A DNA stretch of 62,773 nucleotides, taken from contig WQVG01000004.1 in assembly GCA_009781675.1 (NCBI GenBank), positions 1 to 62,773 on the forward strand, given 5' to 3'. Each line of letters begins with the position of its first letter. Position 1 is the stretch's first letter. The notes under the pieces were generated by a model. The model saw nothing but the letters and a program-made list of their open reading frames with translations. It searched no databases and was not told the DNA's origin. The stretch is from Candidatus Bathycorpusculum acetigenes (GTDB lineage Archaea > Thermoproteota > Bathyarchaeia > Bathyarchaeales > Bathycorpusculaceae). Of this stretch, positions 35,190 to 43,345 are shown in pieces. Position numbers and translations under genes: made by a program.

Positions 35190-36161
35190 TTAGACGACCA
35201 AATCGGCCATGTCGACACTGCCAGCATAGATTTGTTTTAAAAAAGATCTTACTACCAGTATTTGTGGCATTAAATCTACTGAAGAATTTTTTGCGGCATC
35301 TTCAAGTTCTAATGATTTTGCTTCGATTTTTGTTTGCATACTGCGTACATTTTCAGCTAATGCGATATTTTTGTTTAAAAAGGATTTGAATGCTTGTTCA
35401 TTGGCTTCAAAGCAAGTATACTGTAACTCCGAGAGGAGTTTGCGTACTTCGTCGGAGAGTTTGGCGTCGTTGAGTGATAGAGTGGTGGTTGCTATTTGGA
35501 CACAAACATCGCCTATGTCCTCGATTAGGCTTGCGGCTAGGCGGTAGTCTAGACATTCGATGGGGGTTATTTCGAATTTTTCGCCCTGTCTTGGGTTCTG
35601 GATTATAGTACGTAAGATTCGAACGAGCAGGAAGTAGAATTTATTGTTTTCAACGTCACGTTCGATGACGTTTTTTGCCATATCGGTATCGCGGTTAATA
35701 AAAGAGCTGGCGGCGTCTCGAACCATCAATGCGGCGCTACCTTGGTTACGTTGGAGCAGTTTTTTTGGTGAGGTGAAGGGCTGTTGCATCATACATTGAA
35801 GGGTCATCATTGTAGTGGTTTCTTCCACAAGCATCAACCCCGCCAGAGAATTCGCAGTAGATTTGATTTGGTTACGTACCACTGAGTCTATGCGATCTTT
35901 GGCCTCAACTCGAATTACATCATAACCCAAGAGATAGTGACCGATAATTTCACGGCTTAAGTAGGGTCCTACTTGAAGCGAAACCACCTTTGGTTGTGGT
36001 TCTACGTCAAATTGAGTATCTACGAAGAGTTTACCATCAGTTGATACGTCTAGATTTACCTGAGACCCTTTCTTGAGATTGTGTCCTTTTGCCCAATCGC
36101 GTGGCAGGCAGATAAAGAAGGTGCCTGTCGGCGTCTGTTGAACCTTACGCAGTTCGCCCAT
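35190..36161 (-). CDS. AbrB-PhoU phosphate-uptake type regulator
   Basis: The 323-residue protein has an N-terminal SpoVT/AbrB-like DNA-binding domain (about 1-45; GELRKVQQTPTGTFFICLPRDWAKGHNLKKGSQV) and a C-terminal PhoU-like all-helical region in two repeats (about 100-320). The combination is common in archaea and is thought to regulate phosphate or related transport. ATG 36161 is chosen over the first in-frame codon because GGTGG precedes it by four bases. No pst transporter genes lie nearby. Confidence 0.88.
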   Translation of the reverse strand: MGELRKVQQTPTGTFFICLPRDWAKGHNLKKGSQVNLDVSTDGKLFVDTQFDVEPQPKVVSLQVGPYLSREIIGHYLLGYDVIRVEAKDRIDSVVRNQIKSTANSLAGLMLVEETTTMMTLQCMMQQPFTSPKKLLQRNQGSAALMVRDAASSFINRDTDMAKNVIERDVENNKFYFLLVRILRTIIQNPRQGEKFEITPIECLDYRLAASLIEDIGDVCVQIATTTLSLNDAKLSDEVRKLLSELQYTCFEANEQAFKSFLNKNIALAENVRSMQTKIEAKSLELEDAAKNSSVDLMPQILVVRSFLKQIYAGSVDMADLVV

Positions 36162-36383
36162 ATAGCCACCAAGATACAATCTATCTAAACATTTGAGTGC
36201 TTATATGAATTGTTTCAAATCGGATATATCCACACGATAAAAATACAATTAAGTAAATCCAGCCACATGAACCCAGCAGTTTGACGGCGGCATATAAAGC
36301 TAACCTGCAAATGAAAAACAGTAAATAACTCAAACACAATACTGCCTAAACATCAAATCAAGCATCAAACATGGGCAGAATGA

Positions 36384-37979
36384 ATGAGCATACAGGATAA
36401 ACTCCAAAGAGCCATAGAAACAACTATTGCCGCAGGTTACCAGTTAAACAGCGAAGCCTTTGAATTCCTTATCCAGAACGCAGAAACCAGTGACCCCATT
36501 GAAATTATGAATCTGGCATTACAAAAGATTGAGGCCCTAACAGATAAGCCCATGTTTATCGAACGTACTTTTCTTGAAGCAGTTATACAACAAGCCGCCA
36601 CTGTTGTCCAGGAAACAGTCAGGGAACACATGCAAAAAGCCCTGCCAGCTTCAGAGGCAAACTATACTGAATCTACAGTGGAACCACGGTTTAACGGTTT
36701 AGACAGCGATTTCTATCCCTATGCCAAATATATTCCCTCAGAATTCAAAATTCTCGATGATGCCACAGGCAAACTCACTTCCAACGGCACCCTAGGAGAG
36801 TACAAAGAGCTCTTTCAAGATCGCTTTAAACGTTTAGAAAAAATACTAAGACAGCGGATGGATGTTAAAGCCGCTACCCCCCTTGTGGAGGCTCTCAAGT
36901 CACAGCCCCAAACCAAGCTTAAAGTCATCTGCATGCTGACCGAGAAGCGGGACTCAAAAAACAGCACTATTCTCTCAGTAGAGGACTTAAGCGGCAACGC
37001 AACTATTTTAGTTCCACTAAAAGCGCCTGAAGAAGTCAAAAAGAAAGCGCTTATGCTTCTGGCCGATACCATCTTCTGCGCTGCAGTCGTTAAGACCAAA
37101 ACGAACCTCTTGATGGCAGAAGACATTATTTTTCCCGAAGTCGGTAGAAAAATACCCCAGCATGCACAGGAACCTGTTTATGCAGTCTTCACCTCAGATA
37201 TCCATATCGGCAGCACAAAATTCAACAAAGAAGCATTCAAACGGTTCATACTTTGGCTCAGAGGAAAATATGGAACACCTGCAATGCGGGAAATAGCGGG
37301 TAGCGTAAAGTACCTCTTGATTGCTGGTGACATCGTCGATGGTGTTGGCATCTATCCTGGACAACAGGCAGAATTAACTATTCGAGATATACACAAACAG
37401 TATAATTTTGCAACCAAATATTTAGAAAAAATTCCCAGTTATATCGAAATCGTGCTCTCGCCAGGCAACCATGACGCCGCACGCAAATCTCAGCCACAAC
37501 CCGCCATTCCAGAAGACTATCTCTCAGCCATAAAGGACAAACCAAACATTCACTCTGTTGGAAGCCCCTGCTACCTTAGCCTGCACGGTATTGAAGTCCT
37601 GATGTTTCATGGTGTAAGTCTAAATGATATAATTGGAGTTGTACCAGGCATGGATAACGATCACCCCGAAAAATCGATGAAACTATTGGTACAATGCCGC
37701 CATCTAGCACCAGTATATGGCGGAAAAACTATGCTCTCACCTGAGAACCGTGACTACCTCGTCATTGACAAAGTTCCAGACATATTCCACGCAGGCCATA
37801 TCCATGTCAATGGACTTTGCAATTACCGTGGTGTCTTGGTGGTAAATTCGGGCGGCTGGCAGGAACAGACAGAGTATATGGAGAAACTGGGACTAGTTCC
37901 CACGCCAGGAAAAGTACCAGTGATAAACCTGCAAACAAGAGAGATTGCAGTTTTAGATTTCCTAAATCCGTTAGTTTGA
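36384..37979 (+). CDS. polB: DNA polymerase D small subunit DP1 (3'-5' exonuclease)
   Basis: DP1 is the proofreading Mre11-like subunit of the archaeal replicative polymerase PolD. The 531 residues include an N-terminal helical region, an OB fold (about 170-250) and a calcineurin-like phosphoesterase domain with SDIHIGS (271-277), GDIVDG (about 315), GNHDA (361-365) and HAGHIHVNG (about 470). All expected metal ligands are visible. The partner DP2 is encoded at 45987. The gene overlaps the convergent orc1/cdc6 by nine bases. The start is ATG 36384, just after an out-of-frame ATG. Confidence 0.96.
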   Translation: MSIQDKLQRAIETTIAAGYQLNSEAFEFLIQNAETSDPIEIMNLALQKIEALTDKPMFIERTFLEAVIQQAATVVQETVREHMQKALPASEANYTESTVEPRFNGLDSDFYPYAKYIPSEFKILDDATGKLTSNGTLGEYKELFQDRFKRLEKILRQRMDVKAATPLVEALKSQPQTKLKVICMLTEKRDSKNSTILSVEDLSGNATILVPLKAPEEVKKKALMLLADTIFCAAVVKTKTNLLMAEDIIFPEVGRKIPQHAQEPVYAVFTSDIHIGSTKFNKEAFKRFILWLRGKYGTPAMREIAGSVKYLLIAGDIVDGVGIYPGQQAELTIRDIHKQYNFATKYLEKIPSYIEIVLSPGNHDAARKSQPQPAIPEDYLSAIKDKPNIHSVGSPCYLSLHGIEVLMFHGVSLNDIIGVVPGMDNDHPEKSMKLLVQCRHLAPVYGGKTMLSPENRDYLVIDKVPDIFHAGHIHVNGLCNYRGVLVVNSGGWQEQTEYMEKLGLVPTPGKVPVINLQTREIAVLDFLNPLV

Positions 37980-39200
37980 GCTTTTATTGGTGATTTTTGG
38001 GGAATAAGAAAGCAACTGGCTAAAGCGATTGTCACCGCCGAAAACGTCACGGATTAAGCCGCGGCTGATTTCAAGTCGAATTTTTTTTGTTCTGCCATAT
38101 CGGCCCATGCTGACGACTCTGGCGTTCACCAAACCCATGGAATCAAGCTCATTAACAAGGGTGCCAAGTCGTCTCTGTGTCAGAAGTCCTGCGCCCATTT
38201 CACCACATAACTCGTTGTAGACATCATAGATTTCACCTGTGGTTGCGCTGGGTTTGTTTAGGTGATATACACTTAGGAGCACCAACTTTGAGTGTAGTGT
38301 TAGGTTTTTGAGGGCTTCAATAACACGGTTGTGTTCGATATGTTTTTCGGCTTGGCGTACATGCTCTTCGGTTACAGCTTTTGCGCCTTGGCGTTCAGCC
38401 ACTTCGCCTGCAACCCGTAACAGATCTAGTGCACGTCGTGCATCACCGTGTTCGGCGGCGGCTAATGCTGAGGAGATGCTTAGGGCTGAGTCAGAGAGGA
38501 CGCCTTCTTGGAAGGCAAGTTTGGAGCGTTCGAGTAGTATATTACGTAGTTCGCCTGCATCGTAGGGGCGGAAAACCAGTTCTTCTTCACTAAGTGAGCT
38601 AAATACACGGGGGTCAAGGAATTCTTTTAGTCGTAAATCATTAGATATACCGATAATTGAGACTTTACTTTTGTGTAGGGTTTCATTGATGCGGGTGAGT
38701 TCGTACATGAAGGCGTCGCCGCGGTCTTTAATTAGTGAATCTACCTCATCGAGAACTATTATGAAGATTATGCGGGATTGGTCAAGTCCGGAGCGGAAAC
38801 GTTCAAAGACCTCGCCGACAGAGAGTCCTGTGAAGGGGATACTCAGACCTACGCTTTGGCTGAGGCTGGCAAATACGCGGTATTCTGAGCCGGTCATGCG
38901 GCAGTTGATATAGCAGAATTTTACTTGGGCGCCGTATTCTTTAGCTTTTGATTCTAGATGGCTGAGAACGTATTTTGCGACAGCAGTTTTTCCTGTGCCG
39001 GTTTTACCGTAGATAAATATGTTTGAGCATCTGGCGTCTTTTAGTACAGGGGCAACTGTTGAACCTAAGAGACGGATTTGGTCTTCTCTGTGCGGTAATT
39101 TGTCTGGTATGTAGTCATGCCTTAAGACTTCACGATCTTTGAACAGTCGTATGCCGTTAACAAAGTTATCAAATACATCATCTAATACCGAGTTTCCCAT
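37971..39200 (-). CDS. orc1: Replication initiator Orc1/Cdc6
   Basis: This AAA+ initiator binds origin recognition boxes and loads MCM. The 409 residues show Walker A YGKTGTGKTAV (about 64-74), Walker B VLDEVDSL (about 149-156), sensor ISNDLRLKEFLDPRV and a C-terminal winged helix (about 300-395). The start is ATG 39200. The region directly upstream of the gene contains two ORB-like repeats and an AT-rich tract, the usual arrangement of an archaeal origin. The gene end overlaps that of DP1. Confidence 0.96.
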   Translation of the reverse strand: MGNSVLDDVFDNFVNGIRLFKDREVLRHDYIPDKLPHREDQIRLLGSTVAPVLKDARCSNIFIYGKTGTGKTAVAKYVLSHLESKAKEYGAQVKFCYINCRMTGSEYRVFASLSQSVGLSIPFTGLSVGEVFERFRSGLDQSRIIFIIVLDEVDSLIKDRGDAFMYELTRINETLHKSKVSIIGISNDLRLKEFLDPRVFSSLSEEELVFRPYDAGELRNILLERSKLAFQEGVLSDSALSISSALAAAEHGDARRALDLLRVAGEVAERQGAKAVTEEHVRQAEKHIEHNRVIEALKNLTLHSKLVLLSVYHLNKPSATTGEIYDVYNELCGEMGAGLLTQRRLGTLVNELDSMGLVNARVVSMGRYGRTKKIRLEISRGLIRDVFGGDNRFSQLLSYSPKITNKSSN

Positions 39201-39340
39201 GTGGCCCCTTCTTCCTTTTTCTACAGAAGTACAACCGATATTTCGGGTGGAACAGATAAAGGATGCAGTACAAAAAACTGGTTTTAGTACAAAACATTTC
39301 TAAAAGAGGGGGAAATCAGACAGCAGAGAGGAATAACACA

Positions 39341-39363
39341 CACCCCAAAGTTTCTACTGGAAA
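39341..39363 (-). promoter_or_regulatory. Origin recognition box-like repeat 1
   Basis: CACCCC, then AAAGT, then TTCTACTGGAAA. Its reverse complement has the TTCCAG...GAAA core and a GGGGT G-string at the spacing seen in archaeal ORBs. It lies about 140 bases upstream of the orc1 start. Confidence 0.72.
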
Positions 39364-39785
39364 AAGCTTGTCATTAAAGTAATATGGCTATAAATAATAT
39401 ATATAGATCTTTACTCTAAGTTGTAAATCAGAATAATATATATTAATGATTGCTGTCCAAGAAATTAGACAAACTTGCTGTGAATATTTTTTCTGCCTCT
39501 CTAAACTTCTTTTTTGTCTAAAAATCTTCGAGCGGAAACATAGGGGTGCCCCTTTAGCCCTAAATTCATGGGAAATCAGGTTAAAAATACTGCTGATCAA
39601 CTTGGACTGTGTATAGCTTGAACTTTTTTTCAGCAACAAATATGGCTCTAAATCTAGTAGGGCTTCACAGATATTTTTCCGTTCACAAAACTGTGAATAC
39701 ATGTAAAATAGCATTAAATCTGCCGCTTTACGACGCCGCTTTTCCTAAGAATTACCCTATTTCTGTCCTTTTACAGTGAATAAGG

Positions 39786-39808
39786 CACCCCTACACTTCT
39801 ACTGGAAA
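39786..39808 (-). promoter_or_regulatory. Origin recognition box-like repeat 2
   Basis: CACCCC, then TACAC, then TTCTACTGGAAA. It matches repeat 1 at all 18 conserved positions, differing only within the five-base spacer, and has the same orientation 445 bases away. Confidence 0.72.
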
Positions 39809-40000
39809 ACCTAAACCAAGCCATCAAGTTAGTTGTTTCACAATTTTGTTTTTCTGTGAAGCTGGTAATTCCAAAAAACTTACAAAAAATGCTTTATTAA
39901 CAATTATCTTCTTATTTTGATCTTTTTTATATTGCTTGTTTCACCATCACAGTTATAAGGTGTGAAGTAGAGAGTTGTGAACAGCCTATAGGTGTACAGT

Positions 40001-40432
40001 GTGCCTGCTCGTAAAATGCGTGTTGAGCTCTTCGACAGCGATGGGAATCGATATACCATCGCTTTTGAGGGTCAAGTGACCCGCGATAAAGCTCTTCGCC
40101 TTCTAGATTTAGTCGAGTTGCTAGGCGGTGCACCAGGTGAAAATCCCGTTATTAATCATAGTCCAACGATGCCTAATCAGCAGCTATCACGTTTTGAAAA
40201 GGTTCAACATGTTGTCCAGAAGAATTTTCCATTAGTATGGTTCACCTCCAAAGATATTCAAACCATATATGAAACAGAACTCAAAGAACCCGTTAGCCTA
40301 AGCACCATATCTACTTATCTAGCACGCATGGTCGACAAAGGCATGTTGCTTAGAACTGGCAATTCAAACAGCCTAAAATACAAGACAGCACCAAACATTA
40401 CACCAGCAATTAAACAACGCATAATAAAATAG
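40001..40432 (+). CDS. Winged-helix DNA-binding protein beside the origin
   Basis: The 143-residue protein begins with MRVELFDSDGNRYTIAFEGQVTRDKALRLLDLVELLGG, a beta-rich segment. A winged-helix domain follows (about 55-140): ERF-KVQHVVQKNFPLVWFTSKDIQTIYETELKEPVSLSTISTYLARMVDKGMLLRTG. GTG 40001 is chosen because AGGTG precedes it; GTG 39992 is also possible. I do not recognise a named family. The position next to orc1 and the origin, and the phased TTCACA repeats immediately after its stop, suggest a role in origin binding or local regulation. This is inference. Confidence 0.8.
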   Translation: MPARKMRVELFDSDGNRYTIAFEGQVTRDKALRLLDLVELLGGAPGENPVINHSPTMPNQQLSRFEKVQHVVQKNFPLVWFTSKDIQTIYETELKEPVSLSTISTYLARMVDKGMLLRTGNSNSLKYKTAPNITPAIKQRIIK

Positions 40433-40436
40433 GCGC

Positions 40437-40473
40437 TTCACTACTGTTCACAATTACTTCACAATTCTTCACA
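40437..40473 (+). repeat. Four helically phased TTCACA-type iterons
   Basis: TTCACT at 40437 and TTCACA at 40447, 40458 and 40468 are spaced 10, 11 and 10 bases apart, one DNA turn each. They start four bases after the winged-helix gene stop. The same hexamer, in either orientation, is frequent in the orc1-proximal gap. Confidence 0.6.
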
Positions 40474-40676
40474 CAATTCTAAAGTATATTCGGCCTTAGT
40501 CACAATTGGTGTTTGGCTGGTGGGACGTGTATTTCATTAGCGTATGTAGGAGATATTGGTATTTTAAGCATAAATTTTGGATCATTTAACATACGTACGC
40601 CCAATCTAAGAATGCTCACAAATAAGAAGGGCTATTGATACAAAGCAATATAACAGGATCAGGCAGTATATTAACC

Positions 40677-41501
40677 ATGGGTACGATGAGTAAAATTCTG
40701 GCACTAATACTTATCCTCTGTTTGGTGTTGCCAGGTCTAATTATGTTCACAGCTAAACCCATAATCGTACAAGCGGCACATAAACCGGTTGCTCCAGAAT
40801 TTAGCGTAAAACTCGCATCGCATCCCTATGACGTACCGACAACTACGACAACATGGATCGATCCATACACTGGAGAAAAAACTACAACAACAAATCAAGG
40901 TTATCGCGTGGAGAACCGATCGATAGAAATTACAATAAAAAACAGGCCCTTTACACCCTACACTAATGCAGACGGCATTAGACTCAACCCATTCTACAGA
41001 GTCCAAGTCAAGGGTAGTTTTAGCGAAGATTGGAAAGATTTCCAAGTAAAAAATATTCAAACCTTAGCTAATGTAATCAATCAATCAAATTCTGAATACA
41101 CCTTTCTATCTGGTCCCGCAGATTATCCGGATGGGGCCAAGCTGGATTTTAGAGTTCAATTAATACATGGATATTTTTATGATGCGTTAGCGGGGCGTCC
41201 GATAATACCCTTGTATGATATAGCGACCGATGAAGAAAGCGACTGGAGCATTCAAACAATCAGCATAAACACTGAGACAGTTTTCGTCACTACCCCCAGT
41301 CCAACGATAACTACCGCTCTCCCGCAACAAACAGAAACAACCCAAGAAGACACCAACAACAATCAGACACAACCAACAGATAACATAACCACAACGACAC
41401 TCCTGATAGGGGTTATAGCACTCATTATAGGTAGCATTATCGCTTTGTTGGTACTGATTATTGTTGTAGGCCGAAAATTTATTCCTAAATTGCCATCATA
41501 A
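40677..41501 (+). CDS. Exported protein with C-terminal membrane anchor
   Basis: The 274-residue protein starts with a signal peptide (MSKILALILILCLVLPGLIMF, about 4-24) and ends with a transmembrane helix (about 242-266) and a short basic tail. A Thr/Gln-rich linker (about 205-238) precedes the helix, as in archaeal cell-surface proteins. The ectodomain (beta-rich, with ENRSIEITIKNRPFTPY and FYRVQVKGSFSEDW) is not assignable. The frame extends to a TTG at 40635, but the signal peptide is more normal from ATG 40677. Function unknown. Confidence 0.78.
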   Translation: MGTMSKILALILILCLVLPGLIMFTAKPIIVQAAHKPVAPEFSVKLASHPYDVPTTTTTWIDPYTGEKTTTTNQGYRVENRSIEITIKNRPFTPYTNADGIRLNPFYRVQVKGSFSEDWKDFQVKNIQTLANVINQSNSEYTFLSGPADYPDGAKLDFRVQLIHGYFYDALAGRPIIPLYDIATDEESDWSIQTISINTETVFVTTPSPTITTALPQQTETTQEDTNNNQTQPTDNITTTTLLIGVIALIIGSIIALLVLIIVVGRKFIPKLPS

Positions 41502-41691
41502 ATAGTGCACTAAATAATACTAAAAACAATTAATCGTAAGATGCGTGTCGGTTGAGTCTAACCCCTCAATCATCGATTGAGCTTGTACTAATCATCCGTC
41601 GTTGATGTTATCTCAGAATCGGTTTGGGGATAGTTCCAGATATACGTCTGCATGTTGCGGTGAAGCGGTTTTCAACCGCAAAATATACCTA

Positions 41692-42519
41692 TTAAACTGC
41701 TGAATTTTCCACTTTCTGTAATAGAGCTTCCATCTCTTTCTTTATGCTGTAGCGGAACGGAAGTTTACCTGCTTCTCTCTCCAAATATCCCTCCTCATAG
41801 AGCTTCTTCATCAAACGTGCTGTATGCTCTCGGCTTAAATGTATTCTCTCTTTAATTTCCGGTGCCGTTTTGGAACCCTCCTTGGAGAGCATTTCCAGTA
41901 CTTGGATTTCGGTATCTGTTAGTGTGGCTAGTGCCTTATCTCGTTTGATGGGTATAGGCGGTAACATAACTTCAGCTATGACCTGAGATTGAGGTGGCGG
42001 GGTATTAACTATCTTTTTGATTTGTTCTTCAAGATCTGTGATTTTGGTTTTGAGAGTTTCCTGTGTGGCATCTATATTCTTTAGTTTTACTTCCAGACCA
42101 GACAATCCTGAGAGGACATTTGAATTATATTGTATATTTTCTGTTTGGTTCTCTGTGATCTCTTGTGACATTGCCTGATATGATTGGACGAGAACATCTA
42201 ACTGAGTTTCTATAGGTTCTATTTTACGTTCGATTGTCTCTGCTTTTCTGTAGCTCACATCTGCAGTGGTATAGCTTCCCTCAACCTTTGATACCATCGT
42301 ATCAAACTTTGCTGATTCACGTTTAAGTTCACGGTCAAAGCTCATCACAATATCTTCGAGGAAATCTTTGGCTTTCTCGTATTCTTGACTCGCTTTTTCA
42401 TATTCATTATTGGCTTTTTCATATTCATTATTGGCTTTTTCATATTCATGTTGTGCTCTTCGTATGTGTTTGTAGTATTGGTAGGCCGCTACTGCTGTGA
42501 CGGCTATTAAAATGCCCAA
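41692..42519 (-). CDS. Membrane-anchored coiled-coil winged-helix regulator
   Basis: The 275-residue protein has an N-terminal transmembrane segment (about 2-16). A basic coiled coil follows, starting with repeats of EYEKANN (about 25-50) and continuing to about 160. The C-terminal winged-helix domain (about 195-265) contains LTDTEIQVLEMLSKEGSKTAPEIKERIHLSREHTARLMKKLYEEGYL. A DNA-binding domain tethered to the membrane by a long coiled coil is unusual; a membrane-linked regulator or nucleoid tether would fit. The frame begins at TTG 42519. A GGAGGGAG lies about 30 bases further upstream without a standard in-frame start after it. Direct repeats CCGTGATTT lie just upstream. Confidence 0.78.
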   Translation of the reverse strand: MGILIAVTAVAAYQYYKHIRRAQHEYEKANNEYEKANNEYEKASQEYEKAKDFLEDIVMSFDRELKRESAKFDTMVSKVEGSYTTADVSYRKAETIERKIEPIETQLDVLVQSYQAMSQEITENQTENIQYNSNVLSGLSGLEVKLKNIDATQETLKTKITDLEEQIKKIVNTPPPQSQVIAEVMLPPIPIKRDKALATLTDTEIQVLEMLSKEGSKTAPEIKERIHLSREHTARLMKKLYEEGYLEREAGKLPFRYSIKKEMEALLQKVENSAV

Positions 42520-42539
42520 GATTACTGGTGTGAGATCAA

Positions 42540-42595
42540 CCGTGATTTCTCCCTCCGTGATTTACTTGTGATCCAACCGTGATTTTCCGTGATTT
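42540..42595 (+). repeat. Four direct copies of CCGTGATTT
   Basis: Copies start at 42540, 42555, 42577 and 42587, all in the same orientation, in the 76 bases upstream of the winged-helix gene start. They look like operator sites, possibly for autoregulation. Confidence 0.6.
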
Positions 42596-42605
42596 CAACA
42601 GTTAC

Positions 42606-42728
42606 ATCACACATCACAGTATTATCCATGGACTTTTAAGGTTATCGGTGATATGTTTCCATGAAAAGTATGATATCACACATCACAACATGTATTAAGG
42701 CTTTGATTCTTGTGTTTATCCATGGACT
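42606..42728 (+). repeat. Two-part direct repeat (ATCACACATCACA ... TTATCCATGGACT)
   Basis: ATCACACATCACA occurs at 42606-42618 and 42675-42687, and TTATCCATGGACT at 42622-42634 and 42716-42728. Both parts are exact and in the same order, with spacers of 3 and 28 bases. A partial duplication or a pair of composite binding sites would explain it. Confidence 0.6.
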
Positions 42729-42847
42729 AAAAACCCGAAAATTTAGGGTTATTTAACTAATTATCGCTTGAATAAAGCTTATTTTTGGGAGATTGTTTAC
42801 TTCCTAAAAAAGGCATGAAAAAATGGGAAAAACTGTGATTTGTGACG

Positions 42848-43345
42848 TCACAGAGGCCCTTCTGAGGTGCTAGAAAGCCGTTTTAGGCTCGTTTCTAGCT
42901 CATTTCTGATGATTTCTATGACTTTTTGATGGTCTTTTAGTTCCCCTTCTTTGTCTGGCATGTTCTGGTGAGCCTCGACATATTCGTGTAGTTTATTAGC
43001 TATTTCGAGATACGGATCAAGAGTTGTACTCTCAAAAATACCCAAATATCCCAAAAGTAACACAGTGTAGATGGATTTAATGACGTTTTCGCGGGACTGT
43101 TTTAAAGTCCTATTAAAGCTGCCACGGCTTATTTTAGCCTTTGTTAACCGTAAGGCCGCTTTATCATCGTACTTTAACTGTTTGTCCGATATATTTTCGG
43201 ATAAAACGTCAATTAGCAGAGTTTCGAGTTGGACTTTTGTTAATTGGCTATTTTTGGCCAATATTTTGACAATAGGGTCATTTAATGCCCCATTTAACCA
43301 GGCTGTTACACCGTCTTTTAGTTTCAAACTGTTGTATTCCTCCAT
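42848..43345 (-). CDS. Uncharacterised helical protein
   Basis: The 165-residue, mainly helical protein contains KISRGSFNRTLKQSRENVIKSIYTVLLLGYLG (about 70-101), which looks like a conserved core with a basic DNA- or RNA-binding character, and a charged C-terminus. I cannot name the family. ATG 43345 is used; a TTG at residue 7 is possible, since GGAGG is found between them. It lies upstream of the membrane-anchored winged-helix gene on the same strand, with repeat clusters on both sides, so the two may be functionally related. Confidence 0.7.
   Translation of the reverse strand: MEEYNSLKLKDGVTAWLNGALNDPIVKILAKNSQLTKVQLETLLIDVLSENISDKQLKYDDKAALRLTKAKISRGSFNRTLKQSRENVIKSIYTVLLLGYLGIFESTTLDPYLEIANKLHEYVEAHQNMPDKEGELKDHQKVIEIIRNELETSLKRLSSTSEGPL

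Larger units (their letters stand above)
39201..40000. other. Candidate chromosomal replication origin next to orc1/cdc6
   Basis: This 800-base region has no convincing gene. Two 23-bp repeats of the form CACCCC-N5-TTCTACTGGAAA (39341-39363 and 39786-39808) lie in the same orientation and resemble archaeal origin recognition boxes read from the other strand (TTTCCAGTAGAA-N5-GGGGTG). Between them is an AT-rich tract, with the strongest part at about 39375-39450 (TAAATAATATATATAG, ATAATATATATTAAT), suitable for unwinding. An AGGGG-TG-CCCCT palindrome (39542-39553) and many TTCACA/TGTGAA hexamers are also present. Location beside orc1 supports the call. Confidence 0.75.
42520..42847. other. 328-base gap rich in direct repeats
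   Basis: No gene is present. The gap holds the repeat clusters listed at 42540-42595 and 42606-42728, then an AT-rich stretch up to the end of the next gene. It is the promoter region of the membrane-anchored regulator. Confidence 0.6.

Noticed and set aside
39388-39714. 108-codon minus-strand frame in the origin region
   Set aside because: It lies in AT-rich DNA, its sequence is low in complexity (INIYYS, IYIYYL), and no homology pattern is visible.
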